Source: Variovorax sp. J22G73 (GTDB lineage Bacteria; Pseudomonadota; Gammaproteobacteria; Burkholderiales; Burkholderiaceae_C). From it: a stretch of 64,000 nucleotides of DNA. This document shows positions 1-7,394 of this stretch, piece after piece. Positions within the stretch are counted from its first letter, which is position 1. Each line of letters opens with the position of its first letter. The position numbers and the translations under genes are program-made. The DNA lies in NCBI RefSeq assembly GCF_030317035.1, contig NZ_JASZYK010000001.1, forward strand, positions 1,426,001 through 1,490,000. The letters are read 5' to 3'. Under the pieces are notes generated by a model. It did no database searches and was not told the DNA's origin. It worked only from the letters and a program-made list of their open reading frames with translations.

Positions 1-34
1 GGCTGTTCGGGGGCTGACGCCTGACACTGCCGCG

Positions 35-1099
35 TTAGGCGACCGGCGCCAGCCCGTTCATCAACCCGCTGCGCGCGTGGCAGTTGATGTACTCATAGCT
101 CTGCTCGTCCGCCTTCAGCACCGACACCTCGTGGTACACGCGCAGCTGCAGCTGGAAGTTCAGCGCCTGCACGTAGCGCATGAAGCTGCCGAAGATGGCG
201 ACGTGCGTGGGGTGCGACTCGGCCCAGCGCTCCATGTCGGCCAGCGAGCGCCAGTAGCTCAGGCCGAACGACTTCTGCAGCGGCGCGCCCTGCGCATCCA
301 GGTGGTGCATGTAGCGGTTGCTGTAGCAGCCGATGCCCAGCCCCTGGTCGCGCAGGAAGTCCATGCCTTCGCGCAGCACCGGTTCCATGTCGTCGAGGTA
401 CAGGGTGCGCTCCTGGCCGGTGGTCTCGGTCCATTCCTGGCCCGAGCGAATCATCGCGATGTTCTCGTGGCCGGCCACGCGCACGCGCTGGCCCGGCGCC
501 GGCGTGCCGGCGATGACGGCGCGCGTGCCCGAGGGCGCCATCGCATCTGTCTGCGACAGCGCGATGCGGTCGCGCATCGACCCCCAGTAGCCGTGCTCCT
601 GCAGCTCGCCGCTGAGCTCGCCCATGACCACGCCGACGCCCTCGAAGCGGTCGGGCGTGTTGAACATGGTCTCGAAGTGCTCGACGCGCGGCGACGCGAT
701 TTCGCGGAAGTAGCCGAGGCCCTCCGACAGCCGTTCTTCCGAGCGCCACCACGCATCGACCTCGGGCGTGGCGCACCAGCGTGCGTACGCCGCGGCGTCG
801 TGCCAGTAGGCGATGGCGACCATGTTGTCGAAGCCGTCGGCGTCGACGTAGTGCGCCAGGTCGTGGTGGCCCGGCCCGTCGGGCAGCGCGAAGTCGCGCG
901 CGATCTTCATGAGCGCGGCGCAGGCGCGGCCCTGCAGCGCGGCGCCGCGCGACTGCACGCCGAAGTAGCCCATCACCACCTGCTTGACGGCGACGGGCGC
1001 GCGGGCCGACCACACGGGGTAGGGCGGGGTGTAGTCGTCTTCCACGCGGCGGTGGCGCGTGCGCGGGCACTTCAGGTGGTCGGCGATGGCGGATTCCAT
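35..1099 (-). CDS. oxd: Phenylacetaldoxime dehydratase-type aliphatic aldoxime dehydratase
   Basis: Heme-dependent enzyme that removes water from aldoximes (RCH=NOH) to give nitriles. The 354-residue length matches the Oxd family (about 350 aa). His299 lies in ESHPTH and His323 in LRVYHEV; in characterised Oxd enzymes histidines at about these positions are the proximal heme ligand and the distal acid-base residue (recalled family knowledge). The start is the ATG at 1099, preceded by AGGAG about 7 nt upstream. The gene lies 23 bp behind the nitrilase on the same strand, so the pair forms the two-step aldoxime to nitrile to carboxylic acid route. No signal peptide is seen, so it should be cytoplasmic. 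A divergent AraC-type regulator is the likely controller. Substrate range cannot be read from sequence. Confidence 0.88.
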   Translation of the reverse strand: MESAIADHLKCPRTRHRRVEDDYTPPYPVWSARAPVAVKQVVMGYFGVQSRGAALQGRACAALMKIARDFALPDGPGHHDLAHYVDADGFDNMVAIAYWHDAAAYARWCATPEVDAWWRSEERLSEGLGYFREIASPRVEHFETMFNTPDRFEGVGVVMGELSGELQEHGYWGSMRDRIALSQTDAMAPSGTRAVIAGTPAPGQRVRVAGHENIAMIRSGQEWTETTGQERTLYLDDMEPVLREGMDFLRDQGLGIGCYSNRYMHHLDAQGAPLQKSFGLSYWRSLADMERWAESHPTHVAIFGSFMRYVQALNFQLQLRVYHEVSVLKADEQSYEYINCHARSGLMNGLAPVA

Positions 1100-1122
1100 G
1101 GCGTGGCTCCTGGGGTCGGGCG

Positions 1123-2172
1123 TCAAGCCGCGACGGACGCGGATTCGGCCTCGGCCTGCGGCACGCTGGCCTTGGGCTCTGGCTGCGGCACGCTGGCCTC
1201 GGGCTCCGGCGTGAGCTGCACCACCACGGGCTCGCGGCGGGTCTTGTTCAGCAGCAGCTGCGTGACGTCGGGCCGCGCGTAGTGGCCGCTCGGGTCGGCG
1301 GCGGCCTTGGCGAGAGAGATCATGCCGAGGTCGATATCGGCAACGACCAGGCCTTCGGCGTCGTCGGCCAGCGGCGTGCCCAGCGGCGAACCGTCGGGCG
1401 CGTAGATGCGCGCGTAGCCGCCGCCCGTGCCCAGCATCTGCTGCTTGCCCGCGTCGGTGCACATCAGCTCGCTCATGGCCTTGGACACCGTGGCGCAGGG
1501 CGCGATCACGAAGCAACCGCCTTCCACGGCGTACACCTGGCTCGCCGCGTTGTTCACCTCGTGCCCCAGCGCGTAGGCCGCGCCGCGGTACAGCGAAAAG
1601 CTGGGCCACGCGCCGCAGTGGATCTGCTCGTTCTGCGCGTACATGGCGTACTTGCTCAGCGGCTGCAGGTGCTCCCAGCAGCACAGCGAACCGATGTTGC
1701 CGATGGGCGTGGGCACCACGTGCAGGTCGGCGCCGTCGCCTTCGCCGAACACGGTGCGCTCCACGTGCGTGGGCTTGAGCTTGCGGCGCGTCTGCACGGT
1801 GTTGCCCTGGTCGTCGATGAGCGCCTGCGCGATGTAGAGGCTGCCCGCGGCCTTCTCGCTGTAGCCGAACGACAGCCAGATGCGGTGCTTGCGCGCCGCG
1901 GCCTTCAGCCGGTCGAACTCCGGCGAGCCGATGACCAGCGAGTTGTCGTGGTAGCGCTGTACGAACTGCATGCCCCAGGCCGGCGAGTCGAGCCATATCC
2001 ACCACGGGTAGCCCGGCACCCACGTTTCGGGAAACGCGATGAGCTGCACGCCTTGCGCGGCGGCCTGCGCCATCAGGTCGATGGTCTTGTCGATGGTGCC
2101 ATCGAGGTCGAGGAACACGGGCGCGGCCTGCACGGCAGCAACGCGCAGCTTGGGGTGGACGGTGGTCGGCAT
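1123..2172 (-). CDS. Nitrilase (carbon-nitrogen hydrolase family)
   Basis: Hydrolyses nitriles directly to carboxylate and ammonia. The Glu-Lys-Cys triad is complete: Glu49 (FPETWVPG), Lys131 (RRKLKPTH) and Cys165 (LCCWEH). At 349 aa it has the size of aliphatic/arylacetonitrilases rather than amidases. The ATG at 2172 is chosen because GGAG sits 8 nt upstream; a longer reading from 2214 has no such site and precedes the family's N-terminus. The C-terminal tail is a low-complexity Pro/Glu/Ala/Val stretch built from two copies of a 9-residue unit and lies outside the catalytic fold. First gene of an operon with the aldoxime dehydratase, divergent from an AraC-type regulator. Substrate preference is unknown. 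Confidence 0.9.
   Translation of the reverse strand: MPTTVHPKLRVAAVQAAPVFLDLDGTIDKTIDLMAQAAAQGVQLIAFPETWVPGYPWWIWLDSPAWGMQFVQRYHDNSLVIGSPEFDRLKAAARKHRIWLSFGYSEKAAGSLYIAQALIDDQGNTVQTRRKLKPTHVERTVFGEGDGADLHVVPTPIGNIGSLCCWEHLQPLSKYAMYAQNEQIHCGAWPSFSLYRGAAYALGHEVNNAASQVYAVEGGCFVIAPCATVSKAMSELMCTDAGKQQMLGTGGGYARIYAPDGSPLGTPLADDAEGLVVADIDLGMISLAKAAADPSGHYARPDVTQLLLNKTRREPVVVQLTPEPEASVPQPEPKASVPQAEAESASVAA
1156..1209. repeat. Two 27-bp imperfect tandem repeats in the nitrilase tail
   Basis: Copies at 1156-1182 and 1183-1209 differ at only a few positions and encode two in-frame 9-residue units of the form PEPxASVPQ near the nitrilase C-terminus. The unit length is a multiple of three, so copy-number change would keep the frame. 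Confidence 0.8.
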
Positions 2173-2413
2173 GGTGGTTTCTCCAAACGCAAAAATGGGG
2201 CGGTGAAAGTGCAATGAAAGCGAAAGCGACGTAACGGGTCACCCGCCGCACGCACCGGGTTTGCGCTGTGGCATGCGGGTTGCTTGAAGCGTAGATTCGC
2301 GCCGCCGGAACGCCTTGACCCGGCTTCGCGGCGTTCTTGCTCCAGCGTTGCATGCCGTGTTCCCGGGCTCTCACAGCCCGTCTCAGCCATACGTAGCCTT
2401 TCGAGGAATTCCG
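2173..2413. promoter_or_regulatory. Divergent control region between nitrilase and AraC regulator
   Basis: 241 bp without a gene. It must hold both divergent promoters and any AraC-type operator. The nitrilase Shine-Dalgarno GGAG is at its left edge and GAGGA for the regulator at its right edge. I could not pick out convincing paired half-sites or consensus promoter boxes by eye. Confidence 0.5.
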
Positions 2414-3376
2414 ATGACCCAGTTGCTCAGCACCGACGCCGTCTCGCGCGACCAGCGGCTCGCCTACTGGACCGACATGATCTGCAACGTCTACGTGCAG
2501 CTCGAATGCGACGCGGTGCAGCAGGACGACACCGGCAACTTCGAGGGCAGCATCCGCCAGCACACGCTGCCCAGCCTCGACATGTCGGTGGTCACCTCAG
2601 GGCCGCAGCGGGTGATGCGCACGCCGGGGCACATCGCGCATTCGAGCGACGACTACTTCCTGGTCAGCATCCAGGCGCGCGGCCATGGCGTGGTGCGCCA
2701 GGACGGCCGCGACGCGGTGTTGTCGGCCGGCGACTTCGCGCTGTACGACAGCACGCGGCCGTACGAGCTGCTGTTCGAGGAGTCGTTCGAGCAGATCGTG
2801 CTCAAGCTGCCCGGCGAGCGCCTGCGCAGCGAGCTGCGCGACACCGAGGCGCTGACGGCCACCACCGTGTCGGGCCGCGAAGGCGCGGGGCACCTGCTGC
2901 TGGGCATGATCCGCACGCTGCGCGAGGACATCGACACGCTGCAGCCCGCCTCGGCGCTAGCCGTGGCGCACGGGGTGCAGAACATTTTGGTGGCGGGGCT
3001 GCAGACGCTGCCGGCGGCGCGCGCGCCGGCGCTGAGCAACCTCACGGCGTACCACCTGGCGCGCGTGAAGCGGCGCATCGACGAGCAGCTGGCCGACCCG
3101 ATGCTGTCGGTGGGCACGCTGGCGGCGGAGCTGGGGGTGTCGGTGAGCCACATCCACCGCGTGTTCAAGAGCGAGCCGCTCACGCCCTCGCAGTACATCT
3201 GGGAGCGCAGGCTCGAGGCATGCAGCCGCGACCTGCTGGAGCCGCGCCTCGCGGGAAGGCCGGTGGCGGAGATTGCCTATGGCCGCGGCTTCAACGACGC
3301 GGCGCATTTCAGCCGCGCATTTCGCGAGCGCTTCGGCTGCTCGCCGCGCGAGTGGCGGCAGCAGCGGGTGCAGTAG
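2414..3376 (+). CDS. AraC-family transcriptional activator of the aldoxime/nitrile operon
   Basis: A 320-residue regulator with an N-terminal AraC-binding-like sensor region (about 1-190) and a C-terminal double helix-turn-helix (about 215-315). The second HTH contains the typical segment VAEIAYGRGFNDAAHFSRAF. The ATG at 2414 is preferred over an upstream frame opening at 2315 because GAGGA lies just before it and the MTQLLSTD start matches family N-termini. It is divergent from the nitrilase and aldoxime dehydratase genes, with a 241-bp shared upstream region, the usual arrangement for a local activator (compare NitR-type regulators of nitrilase genes). The inducer is probably an aldoxime or nitrile, which is inference. 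It converges on a TauE-type gene. Confidence 0.85.
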   Translation: MTQLLSTDAVSRDQRLAYWTDMICNVYVQLECDAVQQDDTGNFEGSIRQHTLPSLDMSVVTSGPQRVMRTPGHIAHSSDDYFLVSIQARGHGVVRQDGRDAVLSAGDFALYDSTRPYELLFEESFEQIVLKLPGERLRSELRDTEALTATTVSGREGAGHLLLGMIRTLREDIDTLQPASALAVAHGVQNILVAGLQTLPAARAPALSNLTAYHLARVKRRIDEQLADPMLSVGTLAAELGVSVSHIHRVFKSEPLTPSQYIWERRLEACSRDLLEPRLAGRPVAEIAYGRGFNDAAHFSRAFRERFGCSPREWRQQRVQ

Positions 3377-3423
3377 CTGATGCCGTGATCGGTGCCGCGA
3401 CTGATGCAGCGCCCGGCGCGGCC

Positions 3424-4251
3424 TCAGCCGTGCAGCCCCTTCCAGAGCATGTAGGCCGCCAGCAGGTAAAGAATGCTCGCGAACACCCGCTTGAGCTTCT
3501 TCACCGGCAGGCTGTGCGCCGCCTTGGCGCCCAGCGGCGCGGTGAACACGCTGCACGCGGCAATCACCGCCAGCGCGGGCAGCCAGATGTAGCCGAACGA
3601 ACCGGCCGGAAGGCCTTCGACCGAATGCCCCGCGATGACGTAGCCCAGCACGTTGGCCACCGCGATCGGAAAGCCCAGCGCCGCGCTGGTCGCGACCGCG
3701 TTGTGGATGGCCACGTTGCACCACGTCATGAACGGCACGCTGATAAAGCCGCCGCCCGCGCCCACCAGCCCCGAGATGAAGCCGATGGCGCCGCCCGCGC
3801 CCAGTTGGCCGGCCGTGCCCGGCATCTGCCGCGTGGGCTTGGGCTTCTTGTCGAGAAACATCTGCGTGGCCGAGAAGCCCACGAACAGCGCGAAGAAGAT
3901 GGCCAGCGCCGTGCCCTTGAGCAGCGCGAACACGCCCAGGCTGCCCGCGAGGCTGCCGATGACGATGCCCGGCGCCAGCCGCTGCACGATGTCCCAGCGC
4001 ACCGCGCCGCGCTTGTGGTGGGCGCGCACGCTGGACACCGAGGTGAAGATGATGGTGGCCATCGAGGTCGCGATGGCCATCTTCACCGCGAGGTCGGCCG
4101 GCACGCCGCGCTGGCCCATGATGATCGTGATGAACGGCACCATCAGCATGCCGCCGCCGATGCCCAGCAGGCCCGCGAGAAAACCGGTGCCCAGGCCGAG
4201 GGCGGCGAGTTCGGCGATGAGCAGGGGGTCGAGCAAGGCGGAGAGGTTCAC
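3424..4251 (-). CDS. TauE/SafE-family membrane exporter
   Basis: Integral membrane protein of the TauE/SafE (DUF81) family, proposed sulfite or organosulfonate exporters. It shows the duplicated layout of the family: a Gly-rich helix near each half (LAGLLGIGGGMLMVPF and LVGAGGGFISVPF) within about eight hydrophobic segments, with a charged middle linker (DKKPKPTRQ). The frame stays open to a TTG at 4287, but that codon lies inside the predicted terminator of the upstream 6S RNA/zapA transcript. The GTG at 4251 (275 aa) is therefore the better start, although its Shine-Dalgarno is poor. It converges on the AraC gene. The substrate is not indicated by neighbours. Confidence 0.8.
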   Translation of the reverse strand: MNLSALLDPLLIAELAALGLGTGFLAGLLGIGGGMLMVPFITIIMGQRGVPADLAVKMAIATSMATIIFTSVSSVRAHHKRGAVRWDIVQRLAPGIVIGSLAGSLGVFALLKGTALAIFFALFVGFSATQMFLDKKPKPTRQMPGTAGQLGAGGAIGFISGLVGAGGGFISVPFMTWCNVAIHNAVATSAALGFPIAVANVLGYVIAGHSVEGLPAGSFGYIWLPALAVIAACSVFTAPLGAKAAHSLPVKKLKRVFASILYLLAAYMLWKGLHG

Positions 4252-4275
4252 GTCGGCGTCGGAAAAAACGGATGC

Positions 4276-4316
4276 TGGAAAAAGCAACGGCCCCGAGCAA
4301 CTGGTGCTGGGGGCCG
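4276..4316 (-). terminator. Rho-independent terminator after 6S RNA
   Basis: On the minus strand CGGCCCC, an inner AGCA/TGCT pair and GGGGCCG form a long GC stem (4288-4316) followed by TTGCTTTTTCC. It lies directly 3' of the 6S RNA and upstream of the TauE-type gene. Confidence 0.75.
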
Positions 4317-4325
4317 TGGCCGGAA

Positions 4326-4503
4326 AAGGTGTCTGCAGATGGTGTGCCGGACCCGCATCCTGAACCAGGGTTCAGGTGGGCGAGGGCAGCAAGACTTCGG
4401 GTTCATCTGACGCGAGATGATCACGCCCGTCTAGCGATGTACCAAGCCCGGCTCCGGAGAGCATTGGAACAAGGAAATATTAAGCCCGACACGTCTGCAG
4501 ACA
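4326..4503 (-). ncRNA. ssrS: 6S RNA
   Basis: About 178 nt immediately downstream of zapA, the position of ssrS in many proteobacteria. On the minus strand the 5' end (GTCTGCAGACG) and 3' end (CATCTGCAGAC) are complementary and can form the closing stem. The 3' half holds CACCTGAACCCTGGTTCAGG, which closely resembles the conserved 3' side of E. coli 6S RNA, and a TCTCCGGAGCCGGGC segment resembles its 5' bubble flank. A TAAAAT box sits 7 nt upstream of the proposed 5' end, and a strong intrinsic terminator follows. 6S RNA binds the housekeeping RNA polymerase holoenzyme and mimics an open promoter. Ends are estimates, good to a few bases. Confidence 0.78.
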
Positions 4504-4509
4504 AGGCGG

Positions 4510-4515
4510 ATTTTA
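4510..4515 (-). promoter_or_regulatory. Candidate -10 box of the 6S RNA promoter
   Basis: TAAAAT on the minus strand, 7 nt before the proposed 5' end of the 6S RNA. No good -35 element was found at 16-18 bp, so the RNA may also be processed from a zapA transcript. Confidence 0.45.
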
Positions 4516-4542
4516 CGCCCCGTATGTGTCCGCCGCGCTCAT

Positions 4543-4914
4543 TCAGAGCAAATGTCCATCGCCGGCCAGGGCCTGATCGAGTCTTTGAATGAGCTGGGCG
4601 GCCCTGGGGTCGGCTTCGGCGCTGGCTTGCGCGTCGGTGGCGGCCGCCACCGCGGGGGCCGGCGCTGCCGCGGCGGCCTGTGGGGTGGCCTGTGAGGCGG
4701 CCTGTTGTGTGGCCTGCTGCGCGGCCAGGTCGAAGGCCAGGTTCAACGAGGCCAGCACCGCGATGCGGTCGCGGGCCTTGACTTTTCCGGCGTCGCGGAT
4801 CTTGCACATGGCCGCGTCCACGCGGTCGACGGCTTCGCGCAGCTGCGCCTCGCCGCCGTCGGGACAGCCGAGCAAATAGCTCTGGCCCATGATCTGTACT
4901 TCAATCTGCTTCAT
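4543..4914 (-). CDS. zapA: Cell division protein ZapA
   Basis: Z-ring-associated protein that binds and crosslinks FtsZ filaments. The N-terminal part (MKQIEVQIMGQSYLLGC, then the helix with LREAVDRVDAAM and the DRIAVLASLNLAFDL coiled-coil start) is typical ZapA. At 123 aa it is slightly longer than the usual 100 or so because of an Ala/Gln/Pro-rich segment (about 70-105) holding imperfect AxQQA-type repeats. Its ATG overlaps the stop of the upstream ZapB-like gene by 4 nt, indicating translational coupling. The 6S RNA gene follows directly, as in many proteobacteria. Confidence 0.9.
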   Translation of the reverse strand: MKQIEVQIMGQSYLLGCPDGGEAQLREAVDRVDAAMCKIRDAGKVKARDRIAVLASLNLAFDLAAQQATQQAASQATPQAAAAAPAPAVAAATDAQASAEADPRAAQLIQRLDQALAGDGHLL

Positions 4915-5135
4915 GCGGGGGAATCTTCGGAAGGTGGTTCAGCCGGCAACCGTTCGAGCAGCGCATCGAGGCGCGTGCGGGCCGCGGCGAGCCGCGACTT
5001 CAGGGCGTCGCGTTCGCGTGTGAGCGCATCGACCTGTTCCTGCAACAGCGCATTGGTGCGCTGCACCTCTTCGTGACGCACAAGCAGGCGTTCGACGCGC
5101 TCGGCGATCTGGTCGATGGGGCTGGAGGCGGGCAT
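4911..5135 (-). CDS. Small coiled-coil protein, ZapB-like
   Basis: A 74-residue protein that is almost entirely one coiled coil (about 8-62: IAERVERLLVRHEEVQ, then LLQEQVDALTRERD), with an acidic Pro/Ser tail. It resembles the short ZapB-like/TIGR02449 proteins encoded upstream of zapA in Burkholderiales. The stop overlaps the zapA start (ATGA), so the two are made together and probably act together at the Z-ring. A TACAAT hexamer on the minus strand at 5144-5149 lies only 8 nt from the ATG, so the mRNA could be nearly leaderless; there is no clear Shine-Dalgarno. Function is by context. Confidence 0.75.
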   Translation of the reverse strand: MPASSPIDQIAERVERLLVRHEEVQRTNALLQEQVDALTRERDALKSRLAAARTRLDALLERLPAEPPSEDSPA

Positions 5136-5260
5136 GGTTGGCGATTGTAGTTTCCTGGGAAAGCGGTCCTGCCGAGGCTGGGCGCGGTGCCCGGCGTGCT
5201 CCGGATTCTGCGGCTTCGCGGCCCGCCGATCAAACCTTGCGCAGTGCTTTCGTGGTGTCT

Positions 5261-6982
5261 TCAGGCTTCGCTCAGCCGCACGTAGGTGGCCAGCAGCGCG
5301 CTCTTGGCGACCACGCCCAGCAGCACCGGGTTGCTGGCGCTCTCGATGAGCGGCAGCCGCTCGCCCAGGTGGTCGAGAAAGCGCTGCAGCGCCTCGCCGA
5401 GCCCGGTGTCCGCGGTGACCGGCAGGATGGCTTGCGACAGCAGGGCACCCGCGCTGGTCTCGGTGGGCGCGCTGCCCAGCGCCGCGAGCGGCACCACGCC
5501 GAGGTAGCGGTTGCCGGCATCGACCACGTACAGGTACTTCACCGGGTGCTGCAGGAAGAGCTTGCTCATCGCCTCGCGGTCGGCCTCGGGCCCGACCACC
5601 GTTTCGGCCGGTTGCGCCAGGTCGCGCATGTGCAGGCCGCGCAGGCGCAACTGCGTGTCGCGCTGCTCGTTGCGCCGCAGCGTGATCTCGTACATCGACC
5701 CCGCGTTGGCCGAGCGCGCCACGAAGTACGCGATGACGCTGGCCGCCATCAGCGGCAGCATGACCTGGTAGCTCAGCGTCATCTCGAAGATCATCAATAT
5801 CGCCATCAGCGGTGCCTGCGTGGCGCCCGCCAGGAACGCGCCCATGCCGACGATGGCGTAGGCGAACGGTGCCGACGTGGCGGCCGGCCACAGCGCCTGC
5901 ACCCCCTGGCCGAACAGCGCGCCCACCATGCAGCCGAAGAACAGCGCGGGCGTGAACACGCCGCCCACCGCGCCCGAGCCGGCCGTGGCCAGCGTGGCGG
6001 CGAGCTTCGCGACCAGCACCAGCGCAATGAGCGTCCACGGCCACGGCGTGTGCAGCACGCCGTTGACGATGCTGTAGCCGTTGCCCCACACCTCGGGCAT
6101 GGGCACGGAGATGGCGCCCATCAGCAGCCCGCCCAGCGCCAGCCGCCACGGCAGCGCCAGCGGCAGCCGCGAGAACTGCGCGCGGCTGCCCTGCAGCGCG
6201 CGCAGGAAGCCGATGGCCGCAAACCCGAGCAGCACCCCGAGCACGCAGAACAGCACGACCTCGGTGCCGTGCGTTTCAGGAAAGGCCGGCATCGCATACG
6301 GCGGCTGGTAGCCGGGCAGCGCGCGCATCGCGACGTTGGCGACCACCGAGGCGATGATGATCGGCCCCACGCTTTCCATCGCGATGGAGCCCAGCACGAT
6401 TTCCGCGACGAAGAAGGCGCCCGCGATGGGCGCGTTGTAGGCGGCGGTGAGCCCCGCCGCCGCGCCGCAGGCCACCAGCAGCCGCAGCCGCTCGGCCGGA
6501 AAGCGGAACACCCGCCCCAGCAGCGACGCGGCCAGCGCAGCGAGCTGCACCATCGAGCCTTCGCGCCCGATGGAGCCTCCCGTGCCGATGCTCACCAGCG
6601 ACGAGGCGCTGCGCACCAGCGTCTGCGCCACCGGAATGCGGCCGTCGCCGAGCACGATGGCTTCCATGTAGTCGGAGGTGGCACTGCGCACCGCCACGCG
6701 ACGTGCCGCCACCAGCAGCAGGCCCGCCACCAGCCCGCCGAGCGTGGGGCAGGCAATGCGCGCCCACCACGGCAGGTGTTTGGCCATGGCCACCAGCCCT
6801 TCGCCGGGGCCTAGCAGCAGGTGCTCGAAGTGGTAGAGCGCCGCGCGAAAAAGCTCGGTGGCCAGCGTGCCGAGCAGCCCCGCCACGATCGACCACAGCA
6901 GCATCGATTGCCAGCCGGAAACACCAAAGAGGCGCTGCAACGCCGAACGAAGATTCAGGAACATCGAGGCAGGCCGCATCAT
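5261..6982 (-). CDS. clcB: CLC-family chloride channel/transporter with CBS domains
   Basis: 573 aa: about ten to twelve membrane helices (roughly 25-440) followed by a pair of CBS domains (roughly 450-570). CLC signature segments are present: GTGGSIGREGS (with the gating glutamate in GREG) and GSGAVGGVFTPALF. It resembles the ClcB-type proteins of Burkholderiales. CLC proteins move chloride, either as channels or in exchange for protons, and CBS pairs usually bind adenine nucleotides. Two adjacent ATG codons (6982 and 6979) could start it. It is divergent from the cobalamin riboswitch and separated from the ZapB-like gene by 125 bp in which nothing clear was seen. Physiological role unknown. 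Confidence 0.85.
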   Translation of the reverse strand: MMRPASMFLNLRSALQRLFGVSGWQSMLLWSIVAGLLGTLATELFRAALYHFEHLLLGPGEGLVAMAKHLPWWARIACPTLGGLVAGLLLVAARRVAVRSATSDYMEAIVLGDGRIPVAQTLVRSASSLVSIGTGGSIGREGSMVQLAALAASLLGRVFRFPAERLRLLVACGAAAGLTAAYNAPIAGAFFVAEIVLGSIAMESVGPIIIASVVANVAMRALPGYQPPYAMPAFPETHGTEVVLFCVLGVLLGFAAIGFLRALQGSRAQFSRLPLALPWRLALGGLLMGAISVPMPEVWGNGYSIVNGVLHTPWPWTLIALVLVAKLAATLATAGSGAVGGVFTPALFFGCMVGALFGQGVQALWPAATSAPFAYAIVGMGAFLAGATQAPLMAILMIFEMTLSYQVMLPLMAASVIAYFVARSANAGSMYEITLRRNEQRDTQLRLRGLHMRDLAQPAETVVGPEADREAMSKLFLQHPVKYLYVVDAGNRYLGVVPLAALGSAPTETSAGALLSQAILPVTADTGLGEALQRFLDHLGERLPLIESASNPVLLGVVAKSALLATYVRLSEA

Positions 6983-7040
6983 GGCGGCCGATGTTAGCGG
7001 CGGGGCGCAACTTTCGACTTAAAGACGAGTCCGCAGGGCC

Positions 7041-7046
7041 TAAAAT
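7041..7046 (+). promoter_or_regulatory. Candidate -10 box for the cobalamin operon
   Basis: TAAAAT about 9 nt before the predicted 5' edge of the riboswitch aptamer. The -35 side (CTTAAA region near 7018) is weak, so this is a position-based call. Confidence 0.4.
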
Positions 7047-7054
7047 GCCGCCCG

Positions 7055-7296
7055 TTGGTGCTCGCGGCGTGGTTCGCACGGCGCAGTTCAACGGGAAGCA
7101 GGAGTCAAAGCCCGCCCGACCTTCGCGTTCACGCAGGTCGGAACATGGCCGAAGCCACCTGCGCTGCCCCCGCAACGGTCAAGCAGACGGCGCCGCAAGG
7201 CGCCACCCCCTTTCCATCCAAGCCACTGGGCGCCCTGAAACAGGTGCCTGGGAAGGCGGCGAGGGGTGCTCTGCCAGCCCGGATACCGGCCAACAA
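7055..7296 (+). promoter_or_regulatory. Adenosylcobalamin riboswitch
   Basis: About 240 nt with the landmarks of the cobalamin aptamer in order: TTGGTGC near 7055, GGGAAGCAGGAGTCAAA near 7092, the core TGCCCCCGCAAC at 7165-7176, CAAGCCACTG and CTGGGAAGGC, and the 3' B12-box element CCAGCCCGGATACCGGCC near 7274-7291. When coenzyme B12 binds, downstream expression is normally lowered. It lies 98 bp before btuB and therefore commands the long colinear corrinoid operon. It differs from many examples only in having a long P6-side stem (GGCGCC elements). Confidence 0.93.
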
Positions 7297-7300
7297 GGCG

Positions 7301-7331
7301 GCCGCCGCATGCGCAACACGCATGAGGCGGC
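7301..7331 (+). promoter_or_regulatory. Hairpin between riboswitch and btuB (candidate expression platform)
   Basis: GCCGCCGCATGCG and CGCATGAGGCGGC form a 13-bp stem with one mismatch around a CAACA loop. It starts a few bases after the aptamer. No T-run follows, so it is not a classical intrinsic terminator; it may compete with a 3' aptamer helix or control access to the btuB ribosome site. Confidence 0.55.
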
Positions 7332-7394
7332 CATGGTGCCCATGGCGCTGGCGGGAGGCCGGCGAGGGGTATAGACGTTCGTTCGGTCCATTCA

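Noticed and set aside
77..1282. Open frame on the plus strand across the aldoxime dehydratase gene
   Set aside because: Arg/Val/His-rich shadow of the minus-strand gene with no recognisable motif.
3424..4287. TTG at 4287 as the TauE-type start
   Set aside because: It lies within the terminator hairpin and T-run of the upstream transcript, so 4251 is more likely.
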